Notes under the pieces: generated by a model
The model's database searches: none
What the model was told of the DNA's origin: nothing
Seen by the model: only the letters and a program-made list of their open reading frames with translations
Part shown: one piece after another, positions 39,606 through 53,237 of the stretch
How the letters are laid out: each line of letters begins with the position of its first letter
How positions within the stretch are numbered: the stretch's first letter is position 1
Program-made: the position numbers and the translations under genes
DNA from: Rhytidiadelphus loreus
Lineage: Eukaryota > Streptophyta > Bryopsida > Hypnales > Hylocomiaceae
NCBI GenBank assembly: GCA_947034895.1
Contig: OX344762.1
Span: 88,530,981-88,594,980, forward strand
Reading direction: 5' to 3'
DNA: 64,000 bases

Positions 39606-42600
39606 TGCTGCGCTTACTACCCTGCCCCTCACCTGTCAACTCTTGGAATAATCTTACTAGTCAGATCTCAATCAACACAATCTAAGTACAGAATTGTACA
39701 GAATTGAGTAGTTGCAGTGAGGAGCTTCAAGTTCAGAACTGAGCACCTGTTTATGATACACTAGCTTGCACGAAATAATGCTTGCATCAGACTGCAGACT
39801 GCACATCTATTTATTGGCAAGAGATGAGCTCCAGGCTGAGTCCGAAGAAATTTTTTACATGAAATGGGAAGGTGACGTCGAAATTCTCAATTGATGGGAA
39901 TGAGGTCAGCTGTCCACGGTATTCCTGCCCATGACGTCGACCGTTTCTTGTACTTCAAGGTCTGCCGCCTTGTATCAAATTCTCTGCCAAGGAGAAGAGT
40001 TACCACAGTCGCTTCTGTTGAGTAAGTTACATGGTGCAGCCTCGGCTTGCTTGCGTCATACGGTGGGACGGCATCCCAATGTGCCTGCAGTCTCTGTGGT
40101 CAAATTTGTCCACAGAGGGAGGAGCCTTCGCATCCAACAGAAGCTACCCGAGGAAGTTTGAGTGGCTACCTAGCTTACTAAAACAACAACCTTGTGCTTA
40201 AAAAACGATATGGCTTGCAAAGTGTGAGGGGAAATTGTAAAATTGTTTCTTGCAATTGTCCTGAGGTGAACTCGGTTTTATGAAAAAAGGAAATTATTCT
40301 TTGATGTGAAGAATCTCTTGTCCACTATTGGTATATAAAAATGTTTTTAATTTAGAGAAAAGGTCTTAGAATTGTTAGCTAAAAAGGTGACATTTTGTCA
40401 ATATTCTTATTTATTTGCATAAGGCATGAGAGTCATTTTCTCACACAAATAGGATTATGTTCAAAATTATGTATCCAAGCAAGATATTAGACTTGTCATT
40501 TGAAAATTAACTATTGCTCAATTCTTTATTCAAACGAGATAATACATTTTCCATTTGGAAAAAATGCTTTTGGCTCAAATCCATTTTCGACCCAAGATAT
40601 TTTACTTACCTAATCCTAAACCAAAGTTGTATTTAAAATTTTCAATTATGTTGAGACTGAAACATGTCATCTCATAATAGAAACCTCTTTTGCTTAAGCA
40701 AGGTATTAGATTTTTCATTTACACACACACACAAGGTATTATTCCAACAAGGTATTAAACCCATTCTCTAGAAAGAAAATTTTTGCTTACATCCTCATTC
40801 AAGCAAGCTACTAGAACCGTGTTCCAAAAAGTAAATTTTTGGGTGAAACCATATAGGATTGTGGTCAAGTTTGCCACTCCCCTCTCCATCAAATTTCTTT
40901 CACCATTGAATCTTCTCCTATTCTTCAGGGTCAAGGATAAGCATCAACCACTTTTTTTTTATTACAACAACAAATCCTGAAACTCTCTAGAGTACTAAAC
41001 AATTCTCTCTCCCATAACTTACAGTGTTTACCGCAATGAAGTAGGGATCCCTTTTGCATCTTGGACCCCAACAATGAATAAAAAATTGTCCTCTATGGCT
41101 ACTCAACCAAACCCAATCCTTGAATTAACTAATATATCCCTCCCAAGTATCTAGCAAAGCATAATATCTTCTCAGCATGGGGACGACCATTATCTGGTTA
41201 TATAATGTTATGCCCTTCTCTTGGTATTGGTAGGGAAGAAACATGGACTCTCTCGCACAAGTTAGACTTTGTGTTGACAAAAGCTAAATAATAAGCTTAC
41301 ATCTGACGAAGTTTGCGTCCTCGAAAAGCCAACCAGACTCTGTAAGTTACTTGCAGTTGTTTGTTCGGCCTGTAGCAATTGTTCGAACAAACAACTGCAA
41401 GGGCCCTGACTTCGACTTCAAGGGCCCTGCCTTGCTGCCTTGCACAATTGAAACAGGCCGGGTTCTCCAACTGCGCTGATTTGTCCTGTTAACACTAGAA
41501 CTCCGGTGCGGTGCTTTTGACGAATGAGAATGGATGTAGTATGATTTGCTTTCATCCATTAAGTGTATTAGGGTTTTCAAAATTTTCATTTCGGGGGAAA
41601 CTTGCAAGAACCTCAAAAAATGTTGTCTAACTCGCACCACAATATGTGTGTTTTTAGTAGAACTTGAAAAAGTTGATCAGACAACAAAATGTTGTTTTAG
41701 CATGAACTTGAAAAAGTTGTTTAGGTGTTGTCCTTCTCTACAAGACATTAAATTGTCCATTTAAAATGGGCTAACACTGATGTGGCATGACATCACATCT
41801 ACCTCACTTTGCTTCAAAAGCCTTTCATTATTTGTATTTAGAATTGAGAAGACAAGCTCTTTATATACATGTGGGATGATGGGAGGTAAAACAATTGATG
41901 TGGGTTATGTAAATTAGAATTTATTTAGTAGGAGCTCAACCACTCATAGTTAAAAGAAGACCCTGAAATCCTAATTTGCCATCCTAAACCCTAAATCTGC
42001 CGCTCTGCAAAGGACACAAGTGGTCGTTGTTGTCCTCACTTTTGTTGGGGTCGTGGTCCTACAAGGTCGAGGTCATACCAACCACGTGGTCGACCAAGTC
42101 CCATGGTCTAAGCTAGGGACCATATCAGGCCACATCGACAATGCCCTGTGGACTTACCAATGTAGTTTTTAGCATCCTACATTTCTCTTACCTATTGACA
42201 CTCATTTTTGTTTTTCCAATATCAATGTCCTTCCCATTATAAATTAGCCTCTTTGGACTTTGTGTACTTACATGGATTTTTTAGAACCATGTTTGCATCA
42301 ACCACCTTATTTGTAGCCAAAACCGAAACCTACCCAGAAGTGCAAAATGAGGGGGTCCATCAAGAAATCCATAACTTAAGTTAGGTTATTTGTTTTGTTT
42401 GTTTGTTACAGTGAGATCTCATAGACCGTACGTTCCATGGTCAAGTTCTTGGTACTATTAGAAAGCTCTTTGCAAGGAGGGATGCACAGGCTTTGTTTTG
42501 TGGCATTTGGACCTAAAATAAAAAAATTATTTAGTTTCAAAGTTTTTATGAATTACAAAATTACAAAAATTAGTACACATTTTAAAGTCACTTTCTGTGG

Positions 42601-44927
42601 TAATCACAAGAATCAGATAACACTCAATTCTCACCTATGGTCACTGAATGGGAGATCTGCAGTCAGTGAATGTGGACCCACGGCCATAGGGTGTTGATTC
42701 AGTCAATTCCCCTCGGAGACAAGCCCAGGTTAAGGAACTGCAAGGCCCATTCCCCTTAAGTTTAAGAAATTTTCCCCTTTCTGCTATTTTAGCTTCCCAT
42801 CTTGGGTAACTTTTTGCCTAATAATTAATTAAAGTGTAAAAATAGTTAGGGAGTCCCAAATTTAATATATTAAAATTGGATAGTTTTAAAATATAATTAA
42901 AATAAGTTAGGCATTCATTCAAGTTGTTTTTACAATTTTTGGATGGTTGCTACTACTTTCATTTAAGGTGGCCACATTTACCTAAACCTTTGTTTTGACC
43001 TTCAAACCCTCAACTCTCTACCTTGCTTTATTCTTAAGAACCATATATTTTTGGACTAGTGCTTCTCAAAGTAATGTGAGATGCTAGGACATAATTACAA
43101 ATACTTATGCCCACTTTAGAACACAATGAGTCAAATGCTAATTTTTTAGATTACAAGACATGCAAGTTTAATTTCCATGAATTAGTCAATCCTTTAATAT
43201 ATATTCTTTTAGGGAATAAAGCAAGTGAGTAATTTTCCAAAAATTTAGGCATCATTTTAATTATTTATTTTCTTAATCAAGCTACTAGAAAGCTATGAAT
43301 AGTCAAGAGTCACAATTGAATAATTTGATTAGTCTTTTGGAGAAAAATCTACATGAAAAAAATTGATCTGAAAATTGTTTATTTTTATCTTTTAGAATAA
43401 TTTGAAGTGAAAGGATAATAGGCATCTATTAGTGATCCTAAATTTGTCCAAAACCATTCTTCAAAAAGTAAGAATTCAAAGAATGAGAATACATCAATAT
43501 TCCAATAGGTGAGTAGATTTTAGTTTAATTGGACTATGAACAAGTTGGAAATGGGTTCAAGAATAGGGTTGGAGATGAAGTAAGGCTCGTTGGTTATCTT
43601 AGTAGGTTTTACAAAACAAACTTACAGACAACTATAACGTTTTAGGACAAATACCATTGCTTGAATACTTGTGCTTTTCGTGGTGAAGATTCATCACAAA
43701 TTTCATTGGTAAAAATATTCCTCTTATGTTATAATTGTGTATAAGCCATCATTTCATAACAAGCATTAATAAGATGAACCATTTGGTATACTAGTCTATT
43801 CTGATACCAATGAAGGAAATATAATTTTTTGGAAAGTAGGAAAAAATATATATTTCATTGCATTTTTAGTAGCAAAGAAGGTTCAAATTATTTTAGGACC
43901 TCCTACCTTACTGGAGGGGGTACCATTGTAGCATTGCTTAGAAAATTAGTGTCATTGTAAATTTTATTTTTGTGGAAATTAGCTTAGAACAATAATACAC
44001 CACTCTACACCAGTTTAATTACTTCATAAATAGTGTGACTCTAGTAAATTAGTGATACACACTAATAGGACATATCAATGTAGTTGGATTATTTTAAGCC
44101 ATTAGTTTGGAAATTTTGAAACACTATGTTAAAAATGAAGGATAATCACGCAACACAGTTGGATGGTTTAGTATAGGTGGCAACTATCTTAATCCTATAA
44201 CGATGTTGTAGACACTAAGTGTTCATTTTAATGACTTCACCTAAGATAAAAAGATGGGAAAAATCATTTTTTTCATCCAAGTTTCTTTTGAAGGTGCTTG
44301 AGTACATTTTCAGAGAATAGTATTGCAAATTTCCTCATTATGCTACTATTGACTTTTCTAAAGAAGAAGATGCTTAATCCATGGATCACCCTCATAGTGT
44401 ATTTTGGCCATTTTTTGCTATTTACACTTGATGTAACTTTTAGCCATCGAAATGATATTTTTTGAGTTTAAGTCCAACTAATAAAATGAAGTTTATCAAG
44501 TTCAATTTCTACTCCAATTGAAAATTTTGAAAAATTCATAAATTTCAATATTTTGTAGCAATATGAACTCTAAAATTATGACCATGGTTTGTTGATTTTG
44601 AAAATTTAGAATGACAAGGTAACTTTCATTTATATCATGAAGTTATACACTGTAATATACATTTATAGTGAAAATTTCAGATTTTTTGAGTATATTTTGT
44701 ATGGAGTACTAGACATGAATTTTCTTCATTTTTTTTCTAAAAAATTCACTATAATTTCAAATTTTTTGGATAAATTTTGAAAATTTAATGACTTGGAGAA
44801 ATATAAATTCATCTTTGAAAAATAAATATAAATTTTTTCATTCATATCTGGTTGCAAAATAGTTCTTCCCTAAAATGGATGGACAATGAGGTTTGAAATT
44901 AGAGGTCATAAGCCAATCTTTCCGAGA
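39606..44927. other. 5' and intergenic DNA of reductase copy 2
   Basis: 39606-40160 is the conserved promoter block. 40520-41365, 41430-41490 and 43405-44195 align with the left duplicate. 41855-41960 resembles one arm of the 3.7-4.3 kb foldback. A telo-box-like CCTAAACCCTAAAT lies at 41983. Short ORFs (for example 42437-42697) have no known content. Confidence 0.5.
39873..39938. promoter_or_regulatory. Paired TGACGTC boxes, promoter of reductase copy 2
   Basis: TGACGTC at 39873-39879 and 39932-39938, 59 nt apart exactly as in copy 1, 268 and 327 nt upstream of the ATG at 39605. The surrounding 150 nt are also strongly conserved between copies, while DNA further out is not. Confidence 0.5.
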
Positions 44928-45262
44928 TTAAACCCTCAATGCCGGAGGCACCAAATTTTGGTGTCGACAATACTTTGAAGTTAAATAAAACCTAACCAAG
45001 TTGCTATTTTTAGTAGTTTATATTTTTTTTAATCTTTTTGAAGTCTAATTTTAGCATCAAAAATCCAATTTTGAAAATGATTGATTACAATTTCTCTATT
45101 CAAGATTTTGTGCATGGTGTCCATTGCAATCTTGACTTTTTGTAGTGTTGAGGGCTTTTGGAATGAGCCTCAAATATATTAGATCTTAGAGAAAATAATC
45201 ACATTAAAAATTCATTTAAAAAAATTGTTGAGTATATTTTAAGTTTGGAGTTATGCATGTTA

Positions 45263-45656
45263 GAGTATCCCCACTAGTAGCTTCCCTATCCCTATCTCAT
45301 TGGGATGAAGGAGAGCACAAATGGGGATAGGGAAGACAAGCTCCCATTAGTTCTTCCCTAAATTTTCAACTTATTGCTAAATAGAAGTAGAGAGAAGTCA
45401 AAAGGGAACTATAGAAATAGTAACAAGGCAAATGAATAGTAATCCCACAATTCAATGAAGCAAAATTCATGTTGGAAAGGTGAAAAGTGGTTTAGGGATT
45501 ATTCCATTTGAGTTCCCTATCCATCATCCCATTTGGGAAATTTAGACCCTCACACCCTAAATTTTTAGGAATAGGGAATTTTGGTGGGGGAGTTTCTTCC
45601 TTATCTGGATGAAAATTAGTCAGATAGGGATAGAGAAGCCACTAGTGGGGATGCTT
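45263..45656. mobile_element. MITE C2
   Basis: GAGTATCCCCACTAGTAG to CCACTAGTGGGGATGCTT, TTA on both sides (45260-45262, 45657-45659). Close relative of C1, same interior. Confidence 0.7.
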
Positions 45657-45659
45657 TTA

Positions 45660-45923
45660 GAGCATCCCCACCAATCTGTTTTGTATCCCTAAACTAGGGA
45701 CCCCAATTCAGTCAACCTTGACTTTATAGGGATGAGACCTTGCGTGTTCTCTATATGAGCTTGAATATAGAGAATTGGGCCCAACTTTTACCGAGTTCTC
45801 TATAAATTTGGAGTAAAGATCTTGTTTCAAGACTGGTGCGCACAAGCTTCTGTATCCCCATCCCCATCTGAGGTCCTCTCCCTAAATTTTTAGGAAATAC
45901 AGAACAGATTGATGGGGATGCTC
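45660..45923. mobile_element. MITE C3
   Basis: 264 bp from GAGCATCCCCACCAATCTGT to its inverted end ...GATGGGGATGCTC. Shares the TTA on its left with C2 and the TTA on its right (45924-45926) with C4. Confidence 0.7.
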
Positions 45924-46779
45924 TTAGAGCATCCCCACCAACCTACTTCCCTATCTCTATCCTGATGAATTTCATCTAAATAGGGAAGAACTTGTCCCAC
46001 CAGCATGTTGTATCTCCAAATTTTGGAGAAGAAGGGGTCCCAATCCCCTATATCAGATGAGGGATAGGGAATTGGGATTTGGTAACCTATATCCAGGTTT
46101 TCCCCCAAAAGCCCCTCATAATTACCCCCTTTCTGCATGTATTTCACCTTGACCTTTGCTCGTACCATCAAGAGTGCCTTGTATTGTACCACAAATGAGT
46201 TATGTATGTTCTTCTATTTAATAACGTACTATCATGATTGTTGTGGACAATTACATTGTTTTATGTGCAAGTTTAGTTACTAATTAATTTATTGATTGGT
46301 GTGCCTGAGTGAGTACTTAAATGGAATGTAACCTAATTATAATAAGTTGAAAATAAATTGATATTGGAATTATTTGATAACTCTGGACTTTTTTTAAAAG
46401 AAAAAAACATTGAGGACAAATTTGGAAATAAATGAAAACATTTTTTTTTTGTTACAAGAAATATAAACCACTATACTTATTGTACATGAATACATTTTGT
46501 CAATAAAAATGTACAATGATTGAAATGATTGGAAAATATATGTTAGCACTTCATTACATGTTATGTAATTCTTCAAAATATTGTGTGAAAGCTAGGGTAG
46601 AACTACCTATCACCCCCCTAATTTGCAATCTGAATATTTTGGGATCAATTCCAATAGGGACACATATTTTTCAGAGATGTGTGCTTGTTTCACGAATCAA
46701 ACACAAGTAGAATTATAATTTTCCTATATGTTGTGCAATGTTACACAACATAAATGTTTTATGAAAAACATTTATGGAC

Positions 46780-47161
46780 ATGTGTTTTCCTATATGTTGT
46801 GCAATTCCAAATGATCTAAATTTTTTCAATCATATAGCAAACTTAACTTTAGGAATGAATCCAAAGAGTAACCGCCATTTTGGACATTTTTTCATACAAA
46901 TGTGACTTTTTGAAGTGCAGCTGCCCATATTTTTACTGGGTCAAAAAAAAGATTTTTGTCACTTCAAACGTTAATTTTTTGGAATCTATACGGTGGAAAA
47001 TTCTGAAATATTGTCCACATCTTTTCAAACTATTATACTACAAGATCCTACAGTTACATGTGACCATGAATGTTTTTCATCTAAAATTTGGTGCTTGTAA
47101 ATGCAAGGGCAGTTTTGGAGTGTTTGTGGTGAAAACATAGTCTCTGATGTTTACGGGTTAA
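46780..47161 (-). mobile_element. TTAA-type element A6, 5'-truncated
   Basis: Matches the right 380 bp of A1/A2 and ends ACGGGTTAA at 47161. The other end is missing. Confidence 0.6.
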
Positions 47162-47166
47162 AAAAG

Positions 47167-47395
47167 TAATAATATAATTTTTATTTAAATGTAGAGGGTA
47201 CACCTCCTAAACTAATTAAATAAATGGTGAATTCTTTGAGTTAATAATATAATTTTTATTTAAATGTAGAGGGTACACCTCCTAAACTAATTAAATAAAT
47301 GGTGAATTCTTTGAGTTAATAATATAATTTTTATTTAAATGTAGAGGGTACACCTCCTAAACTAATTAAATAAATGGTGAATTCTTTGAGTTAAA
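47167..47395. repeat. Three 75-bp tandem units
   Basis: Near-identical units; GTAGAGGGTACACCTCC occurs at 47191, 47266 and 47341, exactly 75 nt apart. Directly follows the A6 fragment. Confidence 0.9.
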
Positions 47396-48594
47396 TTAGA
47401 GTGCTTGAACTAAACATTTATGCGAAGCATTAATAAAACATATCATATACTCATGTCTCCCTTCCATTAGAAGTGAAATGAGGCCAAAGAAGGGCCACAA
47501 GTTTGGGAGTTTTGTTCCCAAAGAATATTCCCATGCCACATCATCAAATTATTAAAAAAAATAGAAAAAAATAGAAAAAAATTCAAAAATAGATTTTTTT
47601 TTTCAATTTTTATTTTGGGGGTTTCAATGTGGGAACAACTTGTTCCCAACATGGGGAACAACCCTTACACGGCCCTTTAGTAGCCTCATTTCTCTTCTAA
47701 TGAAGACTCAAATCGCCCATGAGCTCAAGTTCCCCCATCAGGCCATCAAAGACCAAAGTAACTTGACATCAGAACTAGGTAACTTGGCTGGGTTTTGGAA
47801 AAGGACTGGTGGGGAGGGGCTTCTATATCCCCACTTTTCTGGATGAAAAAGGTGGATAAAGATAGGGATACAAAACAGAATGGTAGGGATGCTCTTAGGA
47901 CCTTTATCCTCATATTTTATTGGTGACCAAATTTTTAGATTTGACATGTAAAAAGAGGATTGAAAGACTTCAAATCACTTTAGCAATTTTAACAACCTCA
48001 TGATCAAACAATATAATCTTTCAATCCACAAGTGATATTGTTATGTTTTCTTTTCCTATGTGATCTCTAACCTGTCTAGTTCGAATTTGTATGGTTACAA
48101 TTCAAAAAAATTAATACAACTTATCAAAATGCTGCCATTTTATTCAATTTAGAGAAAATTCCTAGAAGATCAAATAAGGCCTTGGGCAATTAGGTGTCAA
48201 GAATACCGGAAGGCCACCAGCTGATGTCCACGAAATGCCAATTTTTGACAAACAATAACTACACCCGGGAAGAGTATTTCACAAAACCATCTGAAGCACA
48301 CCCAGTTACAGCAGCCGGTATACCACAACCGCCATAAGAACTTCAGAGGAATTTTGCAGGAGTCCTCACTGAACAAGGACCCTATAAAATAGAAACAACA
48401 CAAGACTATCAATATAAGTTCCAAGTGATCATTGTTAATATATTTACTATTCAAGCCAATATAGACAACTCGTTTCAGTCTACTACTGAAGCTACTTCCT
48501 GGAGCTCGATATGCGATGCAAGCTTATTACAAAATTCCAGTGCTAATAAGATTTCTGATGCACTCAAAACGTCCTATTTGAGCTGTGGATGACA

Positions 48595-50894
<2,300 letters not shown>

Positions 50895-51029
50895 TCAAAC
50901 TTCGCCCAACTTTGATAGAAAGGAGCTGGATAGAAGGGAGCTTGCAAAACTGAAGCAACGAGCATGCAGAGCAACAAGCAACAAACGCAGCAAGCTTTGA
51001 GTTTGGGACAAGTGTGGGCCGTTTGTGCA

Positions 51030-52205
51030 CACTCACAGGCCCTTTTAGGATGACATCCTAAATTCATGTCACATCCTCTGCATTCTCATAGCCTGGAATA
51101 TTCCGGTGGTGGGTGAAAAGATGTCAAGGGTCTCCCGAATGTGCAGTACGGAGTACCGGTAACATTCTGGAGTTTTCTGCAGACTTTTCCTGTTCGCGTT
51201 CCTGCACAGGCAACTTCGACTAATCTGATTAACCTCCAATGTCAGTTCTAACTTGAACTGGGAGTCTGTACTGTTGGAGAAAAATTCTACTTGGATTCTT
51301 GACAATATAATTCTTGACAAATTATGATCTTTGTTGATAACCTTGAAGCGAGCATGTCAGGAAGCTCACATTGAATCGGCTCAATTGCATTCACTGTCAT
51401 TGTGCCACAACATTGCTTCAAGTTAGAGAGTTTGCTGAATTGTAAACACTCTTAGGTGCTGTATAATTAGTGTTGAAAATATCCGCCTGCAACCACTTGG
51501 AAGTCAAGATCATGACATCAGTCCGTACAATGCCTCTCAAAGAAATATCATGTTAAATTAGGATCCAAACATTAGTCTCAAGTTAGCAAGTTAGTAAAGG
51601 GAGAGGGCCTCCCGTAATAGGGCGCCCGAGTAGGAAGGAGGGCATAGTCCAACCGATGTCGAGGGCGTCCTATTATGGGAGGCCCAATGAAGAGGGACTC
51701 TCCCGGTGTAAAGCCCGGTCAAGACCTGTTGTGCCATGGTATCAGGCAATTTAATCTACCCTCGCAATTCTCACAGGGCTGACCCTGTGAGATTAACCTT
51801 GTGAGATCTCACAGTGGTGATCTCACGGATGTGAGGAGTCGTAAAAAGATATTGCACTTCAGTTGACTGGGCTTTATGTGTATATCCAACACCTATGACT
51901 ATCAAATTAGTGACTTTACATCTTCCCCGAGAAAAATCTAGATATAATCACCATCATTTTTCTTTACTTATATGAACAGTCTCACTCATCGAAGATAATT
52001 TAGAACCGATCCAACATTGTTTGATCTGAAGTCTTGTTTCTTGCTTTCGAGTTTCTTGTTCCAATTAATTATGGCGTTGGAAGTAGTGAATTGAAACTTG
52101 TTGATAGGACTAAAGTTGAATTTGTATTGGAGAAGTGGTGAGGTGCATTGTTGTTGTGCAAGGGAGGTTGGGTGGCGTTATTAGTTGAGAGAATAGAGCT
52201 CAAAG
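51030..52205. other. 5' region of AKR-3 and insertion junction
   Basis: 51030-51120 is shared with the other AKR promoters. 51110-51430 matches 17540-17850. 51600-51850 is a higher-GC stretch with a long hairpin and TGGTATCAGG, loosely like a retrotransposon primer-binding site. No gene seen. Confidence 0.45.
51605..51685. repeat. 23-bp hairpin
   Basis: Arms 51605-51627 (GGGCCTCCCGTAATAGGGCG...) and 51663-51685, 21 of 23 pairing, loop 35 nt. GC-rich in an AT-rich setting. Confidence 0.75.
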
Positions 52206-53237
52206 ATGAAGACCGAAGCATTAACAGATGCTGAGAAAGGAATAGTAGTTAGAATGCACAATGTTGGGATGAGAGGTACACATATTGTTGTAGAATTGAA
52301 GATGCCGCCTTCAACCAATTAACATATTGTTCTACATAACTATTGACTTTGAGGAAGTGTAGTTTCACCAAAATCACCTGATAGACCTCAGAAACTTACA
52401 TGTCACAACATAAAGCACTTGAAGTGCATGCTAGATGATGATAGTCGTTTACCACTCATGGAGATTACAAACAAGATGGTAGATGTCACAAAGGTTAGTT
52501 ATCATACTAAGAAACATTTTGAATGACCTTGGATATAGAAATTGTATTGCAACAATAATGTCTTTTTTTAATGAGGAGCACAAAGCACAAATGATAGCAT
52601 TTGCTTAACAATATAGAGATTGGACTACAAACGATTGGAAGGTCATTTAATTTGGATTGATGAGTCATATTTTGAAATTAGCAAAACCTCCCGACAAATT
52701 AGAGTGTAGCAAAAATCATGTAAGAGATATGGATGGAAATACTTGGCACCTATTTTCAAGTGAAGCCACACTTCAATGATGGTTTGGGGAGCCTTTAGAG
52801 GCTTTGATGAGTCTCCTTGAGGAATCATGCATCCACAAAGAAGGAATGCAAGTGATTTTGTTGATATTGTCTATGAAGGGACTTTAAGTGGGTTTTATTT
52901 TCTCCGCAATCATCCACAAGACCTCACACTTAATTACTGAAGTTGGCACTCCAATTCAACGTGGTATGTTGCTAGAATTGTGAAGACAAGCGTATAGCAT
53001 AAAGAAGTCGAATTGGCCAACAAACTCTCTAGATCTAAACACAATAGAAAATTTGTGGAAGATAGTGAAAGATGGAGTTAGAGTAAGTCCAAGCTACATA
53101 GCAAAGAATAATTGGTTATATCTTTTCATACAGTATGGAAAGAGATCTCTATAGGAACCTTGCAAACTCTTTTTGCCAACATGCCTACTCAGATGAAGGA
53201 AGTAATTGGTGTGAAAGGCGGTAGTACTAGATTTTAG
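52206..53237 (+). pseudogene. Tc1-like (Tc1/mariner) transposase, decayed
   Basis: About 1.03 kb, the size of a 340-aa Tc1 transposase. Order of recognisable parts: N-terminal helix-turn-helix (LTDAEKGIVVRMHNVGMRG), DWTTNDWKVI then WIDESYFE (first catalytic Asp), SMMVWGAF, a WH.N...VARIVK block where the second Asp position reads Ser, then NWPTNSLDLNTIENLW (catalytic Glu) and the C-terminal MKEVIGVKGGSTRF. Several stops and at least one frameshift (between VARIVK and NWPTN) show it is dead. Spacing of the second and third acidic positions is about 32-34, suggesting the DD34E (Tc1) group rather than the DD39D mariners usual in plants. Clear terminal repeats were not found. Confidence 0.8.

Larger units (their letters stand above)
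45927..47894. mobile_element. MITE C4 with nested insertions
   Basis: Begins GAGCATCCCCACCAACCT and ends with AGGGATGCTC followed by TTA (47895-47897). The outer parts (45927-46100 and 47810-47894) have the GGGATAGGG-type interior of the family; the middle holds an A-type fragment and a tandem repeat. Confidence 0.55.
44928..48200. mobile_element. TTAA-flanked element B2, interrupted by nested MITEs
   Basis: 44928-45255 and about 47900-48200 are the two halves of a B1-type element (ATTAAACCCTCAATGCC at the left, GGGCAATTAGGTGTCAA at the right, both degenerate). The 2.64 kb between them is a set of GAGCATCCCC MITEs and their own insertions. Confidence 0.7.

Noticed and set aside
51720..51760. 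LTR retrotransposon primer-binding site (TGGTATCAGG)
   Set aside because: Only 9-10 bases match, no paired LTRs or polyprotein were seen nearby.
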